A program made the translations under genes and the position numbers. 64,000 nt of DNA from CAKZQX01 sp034435975 (GTDB lineage: Bacteria; Chloroflexota; Chloroflexia; Chloroflexales; Chloroflexaceae), in assembly GCA_034435975.1 (NCBI GenBank), contig DAOTWD010000127.1, positions 10,612-74,611 on the forward strand, in the 5' to 3' direction. The stretch's first letter is position 1. Each line of letters opens with the position of its first letter. The notes under the pieces were generated by a model. The model had not been told where the DNA came from, made no database searches, and saw only the letters and a list, made by a program, of their open reading frames with translations. Of the stretch, positions 56,203 to 64,000 are shown one piece after another.

Positions 56203-58221
56203 TTATGGCATTGTCCCCCAGCTGGTAATCAATTCACGGGTAAGCAAGCCCAGTTGCACTTCATATGGTGTGCCATTGAGTTCCGGATGGTTCTCAAACC
56301 GGGCCCGCTCAAAGTATTGGACGGTATATGGGCGTCCCGTCTCAGGATGCGTCATCTCAAACGCCTCGGTAAGGGGGTAGCCGACCAGCGACAATCCACC
56401 CTGTTGCTTCCAGACTTCCTGGAAGGGTGGACAAATACTGTGCCCGGTCTCGCGGAAAAACAGGCAATCCGGGTCGGCATAAGGGACACGGGGCAGCAGG
56501 TGCCAGTTGATCCCACGTCGTTCCAGTGCTATCGCGCCCAGATGTCCCAACTGTACTTCGTAGGGCGTGCCACTAAATTCGGGAAAATGTTCAAACCGTG
56601 CCCGTTCAAAATACTGCACCACCCGTGGGCGTCCACTGCCAAATTCCGGCTCAATCAGTTCCTCGGTTAATGGATAGCCAAACCGAGCCAGACCACCGTG
56701 CTTTTGCCAGTACGTCCGAAAAGCGCCGCGCAGGCTATGCCCGGTCGTCCGAAAATAGTCACCGCCACGTGGCACCGGCGGATCATACTCCACAAATATG
56801 GGGGCACCCGTGGATGGGAGCCGTAAGGTTAAGTTCCCGTTATCGGTATAGAGAATATGCTGTACCTGACCATTCCAAGAACGCACCAGCGCCTGGCTAC
56901 ATCCACAATCCACCATCAACGCCGGCGAGCTATCAATGGTACGCCAGAGGACATCAACGCGCCGCCCGCTGCCCGCAAAACGATACCAGTAGATATGTTC
57001 CTGGCCCGGTACCACCCCATTGGCGCGTACCTCCTGCAGCATCAACCCCGCCAGCATATTCGTGAGGGTGCGGTAGGCCACAAATGCTGGCTTCCGGAGA
57101 TCGCCCCGATTCGGATCAAGCGGATAGGTACGCCGCAACAGTCCAAAATGAAACTGGTCATACCGTTCATTATACACTGGCTGATGATATGGTGCATCAG
57201 GGTAGGTGTCATTCCGAAAGTCATACCAGAACACCTTCTCGATACTGGGATGCGCCATTGCCAGGACGTAGGCGCGGATCAAGAAAAAGGCTTGCGTATC
57301 GAGATCAACGCCTGGCCACTGGGTATGTGTTGACCACCCCCATTCGGTAATCCAGACCGGTTTAGGGCCATAGATCCGCAGTAGTTCATCCAGTCGTTCC
57401 ATCTCGTCATAGAAATCAACCGATGCGTTTCGCCGCCAGGGGCTACCTTCAGGTGCATCCGGGCGATACGGATGAATCGCCAGAATATCGACATAATTCC
57501 AGCCGCCGAGATCACCTACTTGCTGCAAATAATCAAAGTAGTCGTAGTTATAGGGGGAAGGCGGCTCACTCCAGATGCTGGCCAGACCACCCATGATAAT
57601 CGTTGCGTCAGGGTCAGCAGCACGGGCAGCGGCAGCGCCAACCTGGAGAATACGCACAAAATCACGCACTTCATAGAGACCACTTTCATAACCCGATTTT
57701 GCCAGGTTTGGTTCGTTCCATAGTTCCCAATGCTTCACCCATCCCTTTTCACGGCCATAGCGCGCCACAGCTGCATAGACAAAATCGCCCCAATCCTTAA
57801 TCCACTCTTCAGGCTGCGGATTTTTGCCTTTAAACCAGGCTGGATTATAATCAAGTAGTCCCAGAATCCGAATACCGGCTGCTACTTGTGTCCCTATAGC
57901 ACGGTCATAATCAAAAAAGCCACTCCCATCACCAGTCCATGTAAATGGCCCCCCAGGATATTGTTGAACACGATCCCAGAAGATTTCTTCTCGTTGCCAC
58001 TGTACTCCGGCCTCACGCATCAAAGCAACCGCTGTATCAATCTCATCACTGCGGACGCGGTTCCCCAGCGCGGCAATAATCCCAAACGGTGTACCTTTAT
58101 CGCGCCAGGGCAAATCGGCTGCTTTCACCGATTCTACGCCATGCGGTGCAAAAGGCACAGGCAGCATCAGGGTTAACAGCAAGATCAACAATCGTTGGAA
58201 ACGGCGCTCGAAGATGGTCAT
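56203..58221 (-). CDS. Secreted glycoside hydrolase (clan A-like TIM barrel) with two C-terminal LGFP-like modules
   Basis: The product has 672 residues. Residues 1-35 are a signal peptide. The TIM-barrel domain (about 45-420) has WELWNEPN with the probable acid/base Glu170 and VWITEWGWST with the probable nucleophile Glu293, the arrangement of clan GH-A enzymes (GH5/GH39-like). Two tandem beta modules (about 495-575 and 580-665) share the repeat (FRxTGHSxxxxFxxxWxxxGGLxxxGYPLTE...QYFERARFExHPE..GTPYEVQLG). These modules are common in Chloroflexi secreted proteins and probably bind carbohydrate or cell wall. The substrate is not assignable. It has a strong hairpin after its stop. Confidence 0.9.
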   Translation of the reverse strand: MTIFERRFQRLLILLLTLMLPVPFAPHGVESVKAADLPWRDKGTPFGIIAALGNRVRSDEIDTAVALMREAGVQWQREEIFWDRVQQYPGGPFTWTGDGSGFFDYDRAIGTQVAAGIRILGLLDYNPAWFKGKNPQPEEWIKDWGDFVYAAVARYGREKGWVKHWELWNEPNLAKSGYESGLYEVRDFVRILQVGAAAARAADPDATIIMGGLASIWSEPPSPYNYDYFDYLQQVGDLGGWNYVDILAIHPYRPDAPEGSPWRRNASVDFYDEMERLDELLRIYGPKPVWITEWGWSTHTQWPGVDLDTQAFFLIRAYVLAMAHPSIEKVFWYDFRNDTYPDAPYHQPVYNERYDQFHFGLLRRTYPLDPNRGDLRKPAFVAYRTLTNMLAGLMLQEVRANGVVPGQEHIYWYRFAGSGRRVDVLWRTIDSSPALMVDCGCSQALVRSWNGQVQHILYTDNGNLTLRLPSTGAPIFVEYDPPVPRGGDYFRTTGHSLRGAFRTYWQKHGGLARFGYPLTEELIEPEFGSGRPRVVQYFERARFEHFPEFSGTPYEVQLGHLGAIALERRGINWHLLPRVPYADPDCLFFRETGHSICPPFQEVWKQQGGLSLVGYPLTEAFEMTHPETGRPYTVQYFERARFENHPELNGTPYEVQLGLLTRELITSWGTMP

Positions 58222-58252
58222 AGTATATCTTTACTCCGCAAGATCGTTCAAT

Positions 58253-58477
58253 AACACGAGTTACGCGGTGTGGCATCCTGTCTATTCACCTGCGGCAGCG
58301 TGGAAAAAACATTTTTTACGCCCCACATTTTGCCGGTGAAGCAGGCGGCCCGGATGCTCGTCCTATCAGGCGTGGAAAAAACACTTTTGATGCTCCACAT
58401 TTTCGCTCCATTCGGTGACGCACAGGAGAAATGTCAGTGAACGAGGCGTTAGGGTGAATGAGCGCGTAACTCGTGTT
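58253..58477. mobile_element. Possible MITE-like element: 15-bp terminal inverted repeats around a tandem hairpin
   Basis: AACACGAGTTACGCG at 58253-58267 recurs inverted and perfect at 58463-58477. Inside are two copies, about 70 bases apart (near 58299 and 58369), of a unit beginning GCGTGGAAAAAACA, running through a T-rich block to CCACATTTT. The first copy folds as GCGT..AAAAAA/TTTTTT..ACGC. It lies between the glycosidase and a methyltransferase gene and contains no frame of note. It could be a small non-autonomous element or a regulatory array. Confidence 0.45.
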
Positions 58478-58503
58478 CATTCGTTCCAGTGAGCGCTGCA
58501 GTG

Positions 58504-59244
58504 TTACACAGCGCCCGCCTTTGACAATACCACCAGCATATACAGCTTAAATCGACTTAAGGCAGGTATATCGGTTATTTTTTCATAGACCAGTGCCAGC
58601 CGAAACAAAAGCGGTGAAAATGCGAGATAGAATGGATTACCAACATAGATACATGCACACAATTGTAAGCCAGCCGTTCGTGCCAGGGCATTAATCACTC
58701 GCCGGGTATTGGCGCGATAAAATGTAGGATGCGATTCGTGTCCAGGACGCTGCAGTAACCTCTGAATAAGGAACCGTTGCACACCATCAGGAATGAGCCG
58801 ACTTACGAGCGGGATATAGTGATGGGCGTTGGTCGTAAACAGGATCAACGAGCTTCCTGGGCGTACAATACGACTCATCTCATCAAACACCGATTGCGGG
58901 TCTTGCAGGTGTTCAATCGTCCACTGGCTGACCAGTACATCAAAACTCGCGCTCGCAAAAGGCAAATGCTCGGCATTCGCCAGCACACGCTGGCGCACCG
59001 TTGTATTGTGCTGAAGGTCATTCAAACGGAGATCAACGCCAACTGAACGGCTGGTAGTATGAATCGCTGCCTCAGCCAGACTCATCCGCCCACAACCAAC
59101 ATCAATCAGGGCTGTATCCGGGGTCACAACTGCAGCAATGAGATCCTGATACTGCTCGCCGGCATTGCGGAAATTGGGATACCACCGTGCAAAGATGTGC
59201 TGACAGCGTTGATACCGATGGCGTAATATGGCAGAAAAATCCAC
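58504..59244 (-). CDS. SAM-dependent methyltransferase (class I, type 11-like)
   Basis: The product has 246 residues. SAM-binding motif I is LIDVGCGRMS, VGVDLR gives the acidic ribose contact, ANAEHLPFASASFDVLVS is motif II/III, and MSRIVRPGSSLILFTTN follows. The C-terminal third has basic and hydrophobic segments (FYLAFSPLLFRLALVYEKI), suggesting a membrane-associated or lipid/glycan substrate. This is inference. The substrate is unknown. It follows a possible mobile element on the same strand as the glycosidase. Confidence 0.88.
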   Translation of the reverse strand: MDFSAILRHRYQRCQHIFARWYPNFRNAGEQYQDLIAAVVTPDTALIDVGCGRMSLAEAAIHTTSRSVGVDLRLNDLQHNTTVRQRVLANAEHLPFASASFDVLVSQWTIEHLQDPQSVFDEMSRIVRPGSSLILFTTNAHHYIPLVSRLIPDGVQRFLIQRLLQRPGHESHPTFYRANTRRVINALARTAGLQLCACIYVGNPFYLAFSPLLFRLALVYEKITDIPALSRFKLYMLVVLSKAGAV

Positions 59245-59762
59245 TCGAACCTCCTGCTTAACCAGATGTCCTGCATCAATGGTGCCCTGCGGATATGGCT
59301 CTGATCACGTCACGCTTGTCTGTCTCGCATATGCCATGCAGAAGCATAGTATACACGAGAATAGAGTCACCCTCGCCCGGTTCTGGCGTAGTGTACCACA
59401 TTTCATCTGATATACTATCAAAGCGAGATTGAAAGAGCATGACAGGTATGTTACAAATTCTTCAAGGCCCGTCTGAGGAGGGATATGGAGTGCAGCAGCC
59501 ATGCTGCCGCTGTGATGACGGTCAGTACCCATCTACCAGGAATCCGGTTGCTATTCATTGCAGACAGAACGTGAGTGGTGCAACCATGCACACATGCACA
59601 TCATCCCTTTTCCGACAGGGTCGTAAAGCCAGGTATCGGTCTCACACGCAGGTTTTTAGGAGCAACCCTGCTGGGTGTATGCCGATCCCCGCCAGTGTCC
59701 CCATACGCCAGACGGACATCAGGAATACCCACAAGGGGCATTCTCAAGACGGTTTTGTTGAT
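59245..59762. other. 518-base gap, no gene supported
   Basis: The gap lies between the two minus-strand methyltransferase genes. It contains a 126-codon plus-strand frame (59439-59819) of low-complexity, Cys/His/Arg-rich translation that is not protein-like. A small GCAGC/GCTGC hairpin lies near 59491-59510. AT-rich minus-strand sequence near 59400-59420 may hold the promoter of the 58504-59244 gene. Confidence 0.4.
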
Positions 59763-60596
59763 CTAATCGCGCACCAGCAAGCTAAAGACTACAATCTGGT
59801 GTTGTTCTTGATGCGCTAATCGCAGGCCGGTCGCCTGTAACCGGTGGTTCAATTCGGCCAGTGACCAGAAGGTAATCCCGCCCGGTCGTAAAAGTCCCTG
59901 TACGATACGCCCCGGTATATGTTCGGCCTGAACAAGATTCATCAAGACACAACGGCCCCCCGGAGCTAAGACCCGTTGTAGCTCGGACAAACAGCGGTCA
60001 GCATCACCTATTTCATTCAGCGAGCCGCCCATCACCACCCCGGCCACGGTCTGGTGGGCAAAGGGAAGTGCCTGCGCTTTCGCTCGCACAAAGCTAATAC
60101 GCAACTGCTCTTTGTGGGCAAAAGTATGGGCCTGACGTAGCATCGGCAGTGAATGGTCAATCCCTATCACATGCCCCTGATCGGCAGAGAGTTTCGCCGC
60201 CAGGGCCCGGGCGTAGAGACCATTAGAACACGCCACATCGACATACAATCCACCGCGTTCTGGTGCGGCCAGTTCGACTAATAACGGCAGTTCACGATCA
60301 TAGCCAAATGCCTCCCCTGCGAACAAGCTCAGGGCACGTTTACGCCACAGTCGCTCATAGGCCCAGGCCGTTGGCGGGAGATAATTGGTCAGTTGGGCCA
60401 CACTATCTGGTGCGTATCCCGATCCTAAGAGATCGGCAATCGCCAGATCGATCGGGTACATTGTGCCGCCAGATTGGCAGCGTAACTGCCCGGAGAGGAC
60501 GGCCCCATCTGCCGTCGCCTGCGCACCGGGTGCCAGGATAAGCGGCTGATCAGGATGTTCAGGGCAACGAAGATACGCTAATGCTTCTGGATACAT
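59763..60596 (-). CDS. Methyltransferase with Trm112-like N-terminus
   Basis: The product has 277 residues from the ATG at 60596. It begins MYPEALAYLRCPEHPDQPL, a Trm112p-like zinc-ribbon start, here with only one clear Cys near the N-terminus and another at LRCQSGG. The SAM domain has LYVDVACSNGLYARAL, GIDHS, RAKAQALPFAHQTVAGVVMGGSL and LQRVLAPGGRCVLMNLV. A TTG at 60629, preceded by AGGAGAG at ideal spacing, is an alternative start that would add 11 residues. The substrate is unknown, and the type-11 fold is common in quinone, lipid and natural-product methylation. Confidence 0.85.
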   Translation of the reverse strand: MYPEALAYLRCPEHPDQPLILAPGAQATADGAVLSGQLRCQSGGTMYPIDLAIADLLGSGYAPDSVAQLTNYLPPTAWAYERLWRKRALSLFAGEAFGYDRELPLLVELAAPERGGLYVDVACSNGLYARALAAKLSADQGHVIGIDHSLPMLRQAHTFAHKEQLRISFVRAKAQALPFAHQTVAGVVMGGSLNEIGDADRCLSELQRVLAPGGRCVLMNLVQAEHIPGRIVQGLLRPGGITFWSLAELNHRLQATGLRLAHQEQHQIVVFSLLVRD

Positions 60597-60738
60597 ACAC
60601 GCACGATAATTTATCAGGTACGACAACAACGTGTCTCTCCTATAGAAGACACAGAGGGTGACATGATGCTGAACCATATCTTCTCATCTCTGCGGTTTCT
60701 ACGGCCTCGGTGGTGGGTTCTCACCATTATTCTCGTTG

Positions 60739-61746
60739 TCATACTAGAAGATGCATATACTGATCAAAATCATGTTCAAGTGCTTGAGAAGGTGTATGAA
60801 GACGATCGTGCTCGATTAACTCAAGAAAAACCGCAATCAACTCGCTGTCCCATTGCTTTCCAGCCCCCTGGCACAATCGTTGTAGCGCCTCGGCCTTACT
60901 CACCGCTTGACGATAGGGACGATCGGTCGTCATCGCATCATATGCATCGACGATCGCAATAATCCGTGCCCCGACCGGAATTTCCTCACCGTGCAGTCCA
61001 TAGGGATATCCGCTGCCGTTCCACTGTTCATGATGCGCGAGAATAATAGGCTGCACCTCACGGGCAAAGCGCATTGGTGCTACAATGCGTGCGCCGAATT
61101 CCGGGTGTCGCTTAATCTGTGCATATTCCTCCGGGGTCAGGGGAACTGGCTTGCGTAAAATGGCGGTGTCGATCGCGATCTTCCCAATATCGTGTAGAAT
61201 GCCACCATAGCGCACAGCACGTGCCTGTTCGAGCGACAAACCAGCCGCAATCGCCAGTTGCTCCCCATAATTGGCTAATCGCCATAAATGACCCTCCGTG
61301 TATGCGTCCTTTGTCTCCACGGCCAGCGCCAGCATAAAGATGACACTCTCGGTGCGCTCCAGTTGATCGGTCAAACGTTTGAGCCGCAATTGCGAGCCGA
61401 TACGTGCCTGAAGCAGGCTATGCTCCAGCGGTTTGGTCAGAAAGTCATCTGCCCCAACTTCCATACCCCGCCGCCGATGTTCTTGCTCCTCCAGGCCAGT
61501 TAACATCGTGACTGGAATTAACGCCGTGCGTTCATCGTTCTTCAGGCGCTGGCAAACACTAAAGCCATCAAGCTTCGGTAGTTTGACATCAAGCAATATG
61601 AGATCCGGGAGAGTGTCGGCTACGGCCTGGAGCGCCTCCAGGCCGTCCCTGGCGGTGAAGGCCTCGTAGCCTTCACGCTTGAGCAGCCGCACCAGAACAT
61701 CCAGGATAAGTGGATCGTCATCGACAACCAGTATCTTCGCAGACAC
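60739..61746 (-). CDS. Response regulator with HD-GYP phosphodiesterase domain
   Basis: The product has 335 residues. The receiver has VVDDD near the N-terminus, Asp53 in LILLDVKLPK and Lys105 in TKPLEHS. A short linker leads to the HD-GYP domain (about 145-320), with HD at 185-186 (ILHDIGKIA), HPEFGARI, LAHHEQWNGSGYPYGL (GYP at 246-248), VDAYDAMTTDRPYR. This family hydrolyses cyclic di-GMP to pGpG or GMP on phosphorylation. No kinase is adjacent. A 16-base-period direct repeat lies about 120 bases upstream of the start. Confidence 0.95.
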   Translation of the reverse strand: MSAKILVVDDDPLILDVLVRLLKREGYEAFTARDGLEALQAVADTLPDLILLDVKLPKLDGFSVCQRLKNDERTALIPVTMLTGLEEQEHRRRGMEVGADDFLTKPLEHSLLQARIGSQLRLKRLTDQLERTESVIFMLALAVETKDAYTEGHLWRLANYGEQLAIAAGLSLEQARAVRYGGILHDIGKIAIDTAILRKPVPLTPEEYAQIKRHPEFGARIVAPMRFAREVQPIILAHHEQWNGSGYPYGLHGEEIPVGARIIAIVDAYDAMTTDRPYRQAVSKAEALQRLCQGAGKQWDSELIAVFLELIEHDRLHTPSQALEHDFDQYMHLLV

Positions 61747-61862
61747 ACGCCTTTCTCCTTTATTGCCGGAACCCCAGAAACGGTGCTATTGATTGTCCGC
61801 CAATGCTAGATTGAACAGAATAAAAATGGTATTCTGATGCAACAAAGATTATGTTGCACGTA

Positions 61863-61892
61863 TACAGTGATAGTAAAGTACAGTGATAGTAA
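61863..61892. promoter_or_regulatory. Two 14-base direct repeats, 16-base period
   Basis: TACAGTGATAGTAA occurs at 61863-61876 and again, exactly, at 61879-61892. This lies about 120 bases before the HD-GYP response regulator start. It could be a binding site for a dimeric regulator repeating at about 1.5 helical turns. Confidence 0.4.
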
Positions 61893-62033
61893 CGGTTACT
61901 TCGCTGTGTCGGAGATGCCTTTCCAGGGAACGTTCGCCGGAGCGCAGGTACCACCCAAACAGTCACCTGATTATATAGCAATCCTACATCGGTTGTGAAG
62001 CACGGCGTCCAGGCTCTAGCCAGGGTGGAGCGC

Positions 62034-62053
62034 TACCAGGCGTAAGCCTGGTA
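62034..62053. terminator. 8-bp hairpin with GTAA loop
   Basis: TACCAGGC-GTAA-GCCTGGTA is a perfect stem with a tetraloop, 77 bases past the end of the DUF309 gene on the minus strand. It could terminate that gene, but has no T tract. Confidence 0.45.
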
Positions 62054-62129
62054 TCCGATAGACGATTCGGATGGCTATAGCAAAAAAATGTACAATGCGG
62101 CAATGACCGAGATACTCGTCAATACCGGA

Positions 62130-62486
62130 TCAATGGTCAGGATCAAGCAGGCGTAACTGTGGCATGTGCATCGCTATGGCACCAGACTGTGCAACGATAA
62201 ACGTCTCCATCTCGTGATGCAGCATCAGGAGATCAACCCCCATATAAGGGCTCGGCAACCCGGCTAACCTGATGCGGCTCTTAGCCCAGTTACGGTGCAT
62301 TCCACGCTGGTTGCCCTGTTGCCATTTTACCAGAGCAGCCGCTGTCTGGATAATCCCCTTAAAGAAGCGGGCCTCATCTACATCCGTTACCGCTCGCCAG
62401 CATATCTCCCACTGTTCATGGGCATGCCAGAAATGCCCCGCATTGAACAGGCGAATACCTTCCAGATACGCTTCAGGATAGTGCAT
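62130..62486 (-). CDS. DUF309 domain protein
   Basis: The product has 118 residues. It carries the DUF309 hallmark FNAGHFWHAHEQWEICWRAV followed by FFKGIIQTAAALVKW. It is a helical cytoplasmic protein widespread in Chloroflexi and cyanobacteria. Its function is unknown. The ErpA/HesB gene lies 89 bases upstream on the same strand, so they may be co-transcribed. Confidence 0.85.
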   Translation of the reverse strand: MHYPEAYLEGIRLFNAGHFWHAHEQWEICWRAVTDVDEARFFKGIIQTAAALVKWQQGNQRGMHRNWAKSRIRLAGLPSPYMGVDLLMLHHEMETFIVAQSGAIAMHMPQLRLLDPDH

Positions 62487-62575
62487 AGCTCAGAAATACG
62501 GCTGTAACGAACAAAGTCACCCCTGACGCACGTGTTCATCAGGAGTGACTTATCGCATATACCTCACCACAAAGA

Positions 62576-63019
62576 CTAACGACTACCGCACGTGGAGCAT
62601 CCGCTGCTACCAGGAGGGGCTTCATCAGCATCACTATCTTCCCGGGCACGGAACGAATGACCACAACCACACCCGGAAACGGCGTTGGGATTATCAATCT
62701 TAAATCCGCCGCCCATCAGGCTATCTACATAGTCCACTGATGCGCCTTGCAAATAGCGAGCGCTAACTGGATCAACCAGAATACGCAAATCGCTGCAGAC
62801 AAAATCGCTATCACCCTCGCGTACCTCATCATCGAAGGTCATCCCATATTGCAAACCGGAACAGCCACCGCCCGAGACAAACACCCGCAGTGCATAGCCA
62901 TGCAGTTCTTTCTCGCGCATCAGTGCAGTCAGGTGTTCAGCAGCTGGCTGCGTTATCGTCAACACGGGAGCTGTAGATACAGGTTGCACACGCGCAGTTC
63001 CCTGCTCAACAACTGTCAT
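62576..63019 (-). CDS. erpA: A-type iron-sulfur carrier (ErpA/HesB family)
   Basis: The product has 147 residues. The HesB domain (about 19-122) has the three cluster cysteines Cys53 (GGGCSG), Cys117 and Cys119 (SGCGCG), with YVDSLMGGGFKIDNPNA. It delivers Fe-S clusters to apoproteins. The C-terminus is extended by about 25 residues, acidic and ending CSTCGSR, which adds two extra cysteines. AAGGAGG at ideal spacing precedes the ATG. Whether it is ErpA, IscA or SufA in detail cannot be decided from sequence alone. Confidence 0.93.
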   Translation of the reverse strand: MTVVEQGTARVQPVSTAPVLTITQPAAEHLTALMREKELHGYALRVFVSGGGCSGLQYGMTFDDEVREGDSDFVCSDLRILVDPVSARYLQGASVDYVDSLMGGGFKIDNPNAVSGCGCGHSFRAREDSDADEAPPGSSGCSTCGSR

Positions 63020-63542
63020 TTATCCATCCTCCTTATAAATAATATGAGCATTTCCCGACACTGAAACGTGCATAGCCAAGTATACCAGATGTCGGAATGA
63101 AACGCTAGGGTTTTCTTTTATAAGTGAGCCAGGACATCCCGCCGTCTGTCATTGATGGGAGTTATGCGGTGGCAGCGCCTGGCTGGTGAACGGACGGGGT
63201 ACGCGGTGCGAAGGCTGCCAGCGCGGGCTGCGGTGCTGATCGTACTGTCGGTCTGTTTGCCGCCGTTGCCCAACGCGTCAGCGTTCAGGTATACGTGATC
63301 GCAGCAGGTATCGCAGCATACCGATGCTATGATTAGGAGTGGCATCGGTATGCTGCATCCAAAAGAATGCACATTGTGGTCGTATTCGGAGCCCATTCGC
63401 TGGCTGGCAATGCGATCAAGCGCAGAAAAACGCCCGTCGCTGCACACATTCTGTCAATGACCGTAAGATACGGTAGATTTGACACAACGTGGATCGTGCC
63501 TAAAATGAAGGATCGTACTTGCTTTTAGACGTGGGTCAATCG
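63020..63542. other. 523-base gap with a perfect 15-bp hairpin and a possible signal-peptide ORF
   Basis: At 63313-63356 GCAGCATACCGATGC and its exact complement flank a 14-base loop. At 63155-63298 a 47-codon plus-strand frame reads like an Arg-rich N-terminus plus a hydrophobic signal (AAVLIVLSVCLPPLPNASA), then stops. It has no ribosome site. No other gene is supported. Confidence 0.4.
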
Positions 63543-64000
63543 ATGAAACGACCAACGAGCGTGACCTTTCTGGGTGTCCTTGTTTTTATCCAGGGATTGA
63601 TCTTCACGGTTCTTTCCAGTCTTGCCTTGCTGCTGTTTAGTACCCGACTGTCGGAATTATTACCGCCAGACATTGCGTCCGAACTCGCTGCTGTGCGCTT
63701 ACAGGATCTCTTATTGGCAGCTTCGGCACTGGTTATGGGGGGGGTTAGTCTGGTTAGCAGTATTGGTATTTTACAGTTGCGTTCCTGGGCGTGGCTCATG
63801 GCAATGATTGCGCAGGGCATCAACCTGTTTGCGGAGATGGTCAACTATACCCGTGGCCAGGCGAACTATATCAGTCTGGTTGTTTCGACCATTATTGTCT
63901 TTTCTCTAAATCAGCGCGATGTGCAAATGGCTTTTCGCGTGGCGCATCGTCGTGAAGATCCTGCCAGTGTACGCACGGCTGAGGAGGATCAGGCTGCAAT
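63543..64000 (+). CDS. Small polytopic membrane protein (3' end outside window)
   Basis: About 152 residues are visible from the ATG at 63543; an in-frame GTG at 63531 is an alternative. Hydrophobic helices are at about 8-32, 55-80, 85-103 and 115-128. A basic cytoplasmic segment (AFRVAHRRED) follows. The family is not recognised. No strong ribosome site is seen. The frame is open to the window edge. Confidence 0.7.
   Translation, partial: MKRPTSVTFLGVLVFIQGLIFTVLSSLALLLFSTRLSELLPPDIASELAAVRLQDLLLAASALVMGGVSLVSSIGILQLRSWAWLMAMIAQGINLFAEMVNYTRGQANYISLVVSTIIVFSLNQRDVQMAFRVAHRREDPASVRTAEEDQAA

Larger units (their letters stand above)
61747..62129. other. 383-base gap with direct repeats and a hairpin
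   Basis: The gap is upstream of the HD-GYP gene and downstream of the DUF309 gene, both on the minus strand. It holds TACAGTGATAGTAA twice (61863 and 61879) and a perfect 8-bp hairpin at 62034-62053. No gene is supported. Confidence 0.5.

Noticed and set aside
59439..59819. 126-codon plus-strand ORF
   Set aside because: Translation is rich in Cys, His and Arg without hydrophobic cores, and the 3' end runs into the methyltransferase gene on the other strand.
63155..63298. 47-codon frame with a signal-peptide-like sequence
   Set aside because: It has no ribosome site and no mature part after the signal. It is kept only as a note in the gap entry.
63118..63447. 109-codon minus-strand ORF
   Set aside because: It spans the perfect 15-bp inverted repeat, has no ribosome site, and its composition is not protein-like.

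Overview
The window reads as chromosomal DNA of a Chloroflexota bacterium, most likely class Chloroflexia and close to Chloroflexus. This is inferred from gene content and style, without a database search. The signs are many PAS/GAF/Cache sensor kinases, Pro/Thr-rich ('PTPT') linkers in surface lipoproteins, a kinase/WD40 fusion, a PurS-extended PurL, HesB/DUF309/HD-GYP genes and mid-range GC. No plasmid, phage or CRISPR locus is evident. Coding density is high, with mixed strands and several tight operons.

Layout. 1-7.0 kb (minus): a sensor kinase gene whose 3' end overlaps the start of a giant Calx-beta surface protein that runs off the window. 7.4-10.3 kb (plus): a stand-alone DICT protein, a truncated amino-acid-binding lipoprotein (pseudogene), an SDR oxidoreductase and a hydroxypyruvate isomerase-like protein. 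10.5-13 kb: tRNA-Arg(CCG) with a textbook promoter, two small hypothetical genes and a membrane 4Fe-4S protein. 13-15.6 kb (minus): a LuxR-type regulator with a degenerate receiver, then a beta-propeller lipoprotein. 16-17.1 kb: dnaN, followed by a 1-kb region with a promoter, a small ORF and hairpins. 18.1-20.6 kb: pepA and a metallo-beta-lactamase-fold hydrolase. 20.6-24.4 kb: a 1270-residue multi-GAF kinase. 25.7-30.9 kb (minus): a compact purL / DUF1444 / membrane protein / aat operon. 31.5-37.4 kb (plus): three consecutive histidine kinases. 38.0-41.4 kb: a MacB/LolCDE-type ABC ATPase and permease. 41.5-44.4 kb: a secreted PGRP amidase. 44.6 kb: an IS66 relic. 45.2-47.5 kb: a lipoprotein and rsmG, bracketed by inverted copies of a dispersed repeat. 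47.7-51.9 kb: an aminotransferase, a Ser/Thr kinase-WD40 protein and a URO-D family protein. 52-55.8 kb (minus): a three-gene operon of a membrane protein, a DUF58 protein and a CpaE/TadZ-like ATPase without P-loop lysines. 56.2-61.7 kb: a secreted glycoside hydrolase, two methyltransferases and an HD-GYP response regulator. 62.1-64 kb: DUF309, ErpA/HesB and a truncated membrane protein.

Themes. Signal transduction dominates, with five large histidine kinases, an HD-GYP regulator, an atypical LuxR regulator and a eukaryotic-type kinase, alongside secreted surface proteins. The least explained items are: (i) a roughly 100-bp dispersed repeat with three copies; (ii) a 225-bp element with 15-bp terminal inverted repeats between the glycosidase and a methyltransferase; (iii) a promoter/small ORF/structured region between dnaN and pepA; (iv) two signalling proteins that keep their fold but have lost their catalytic or phosphorylation residues.
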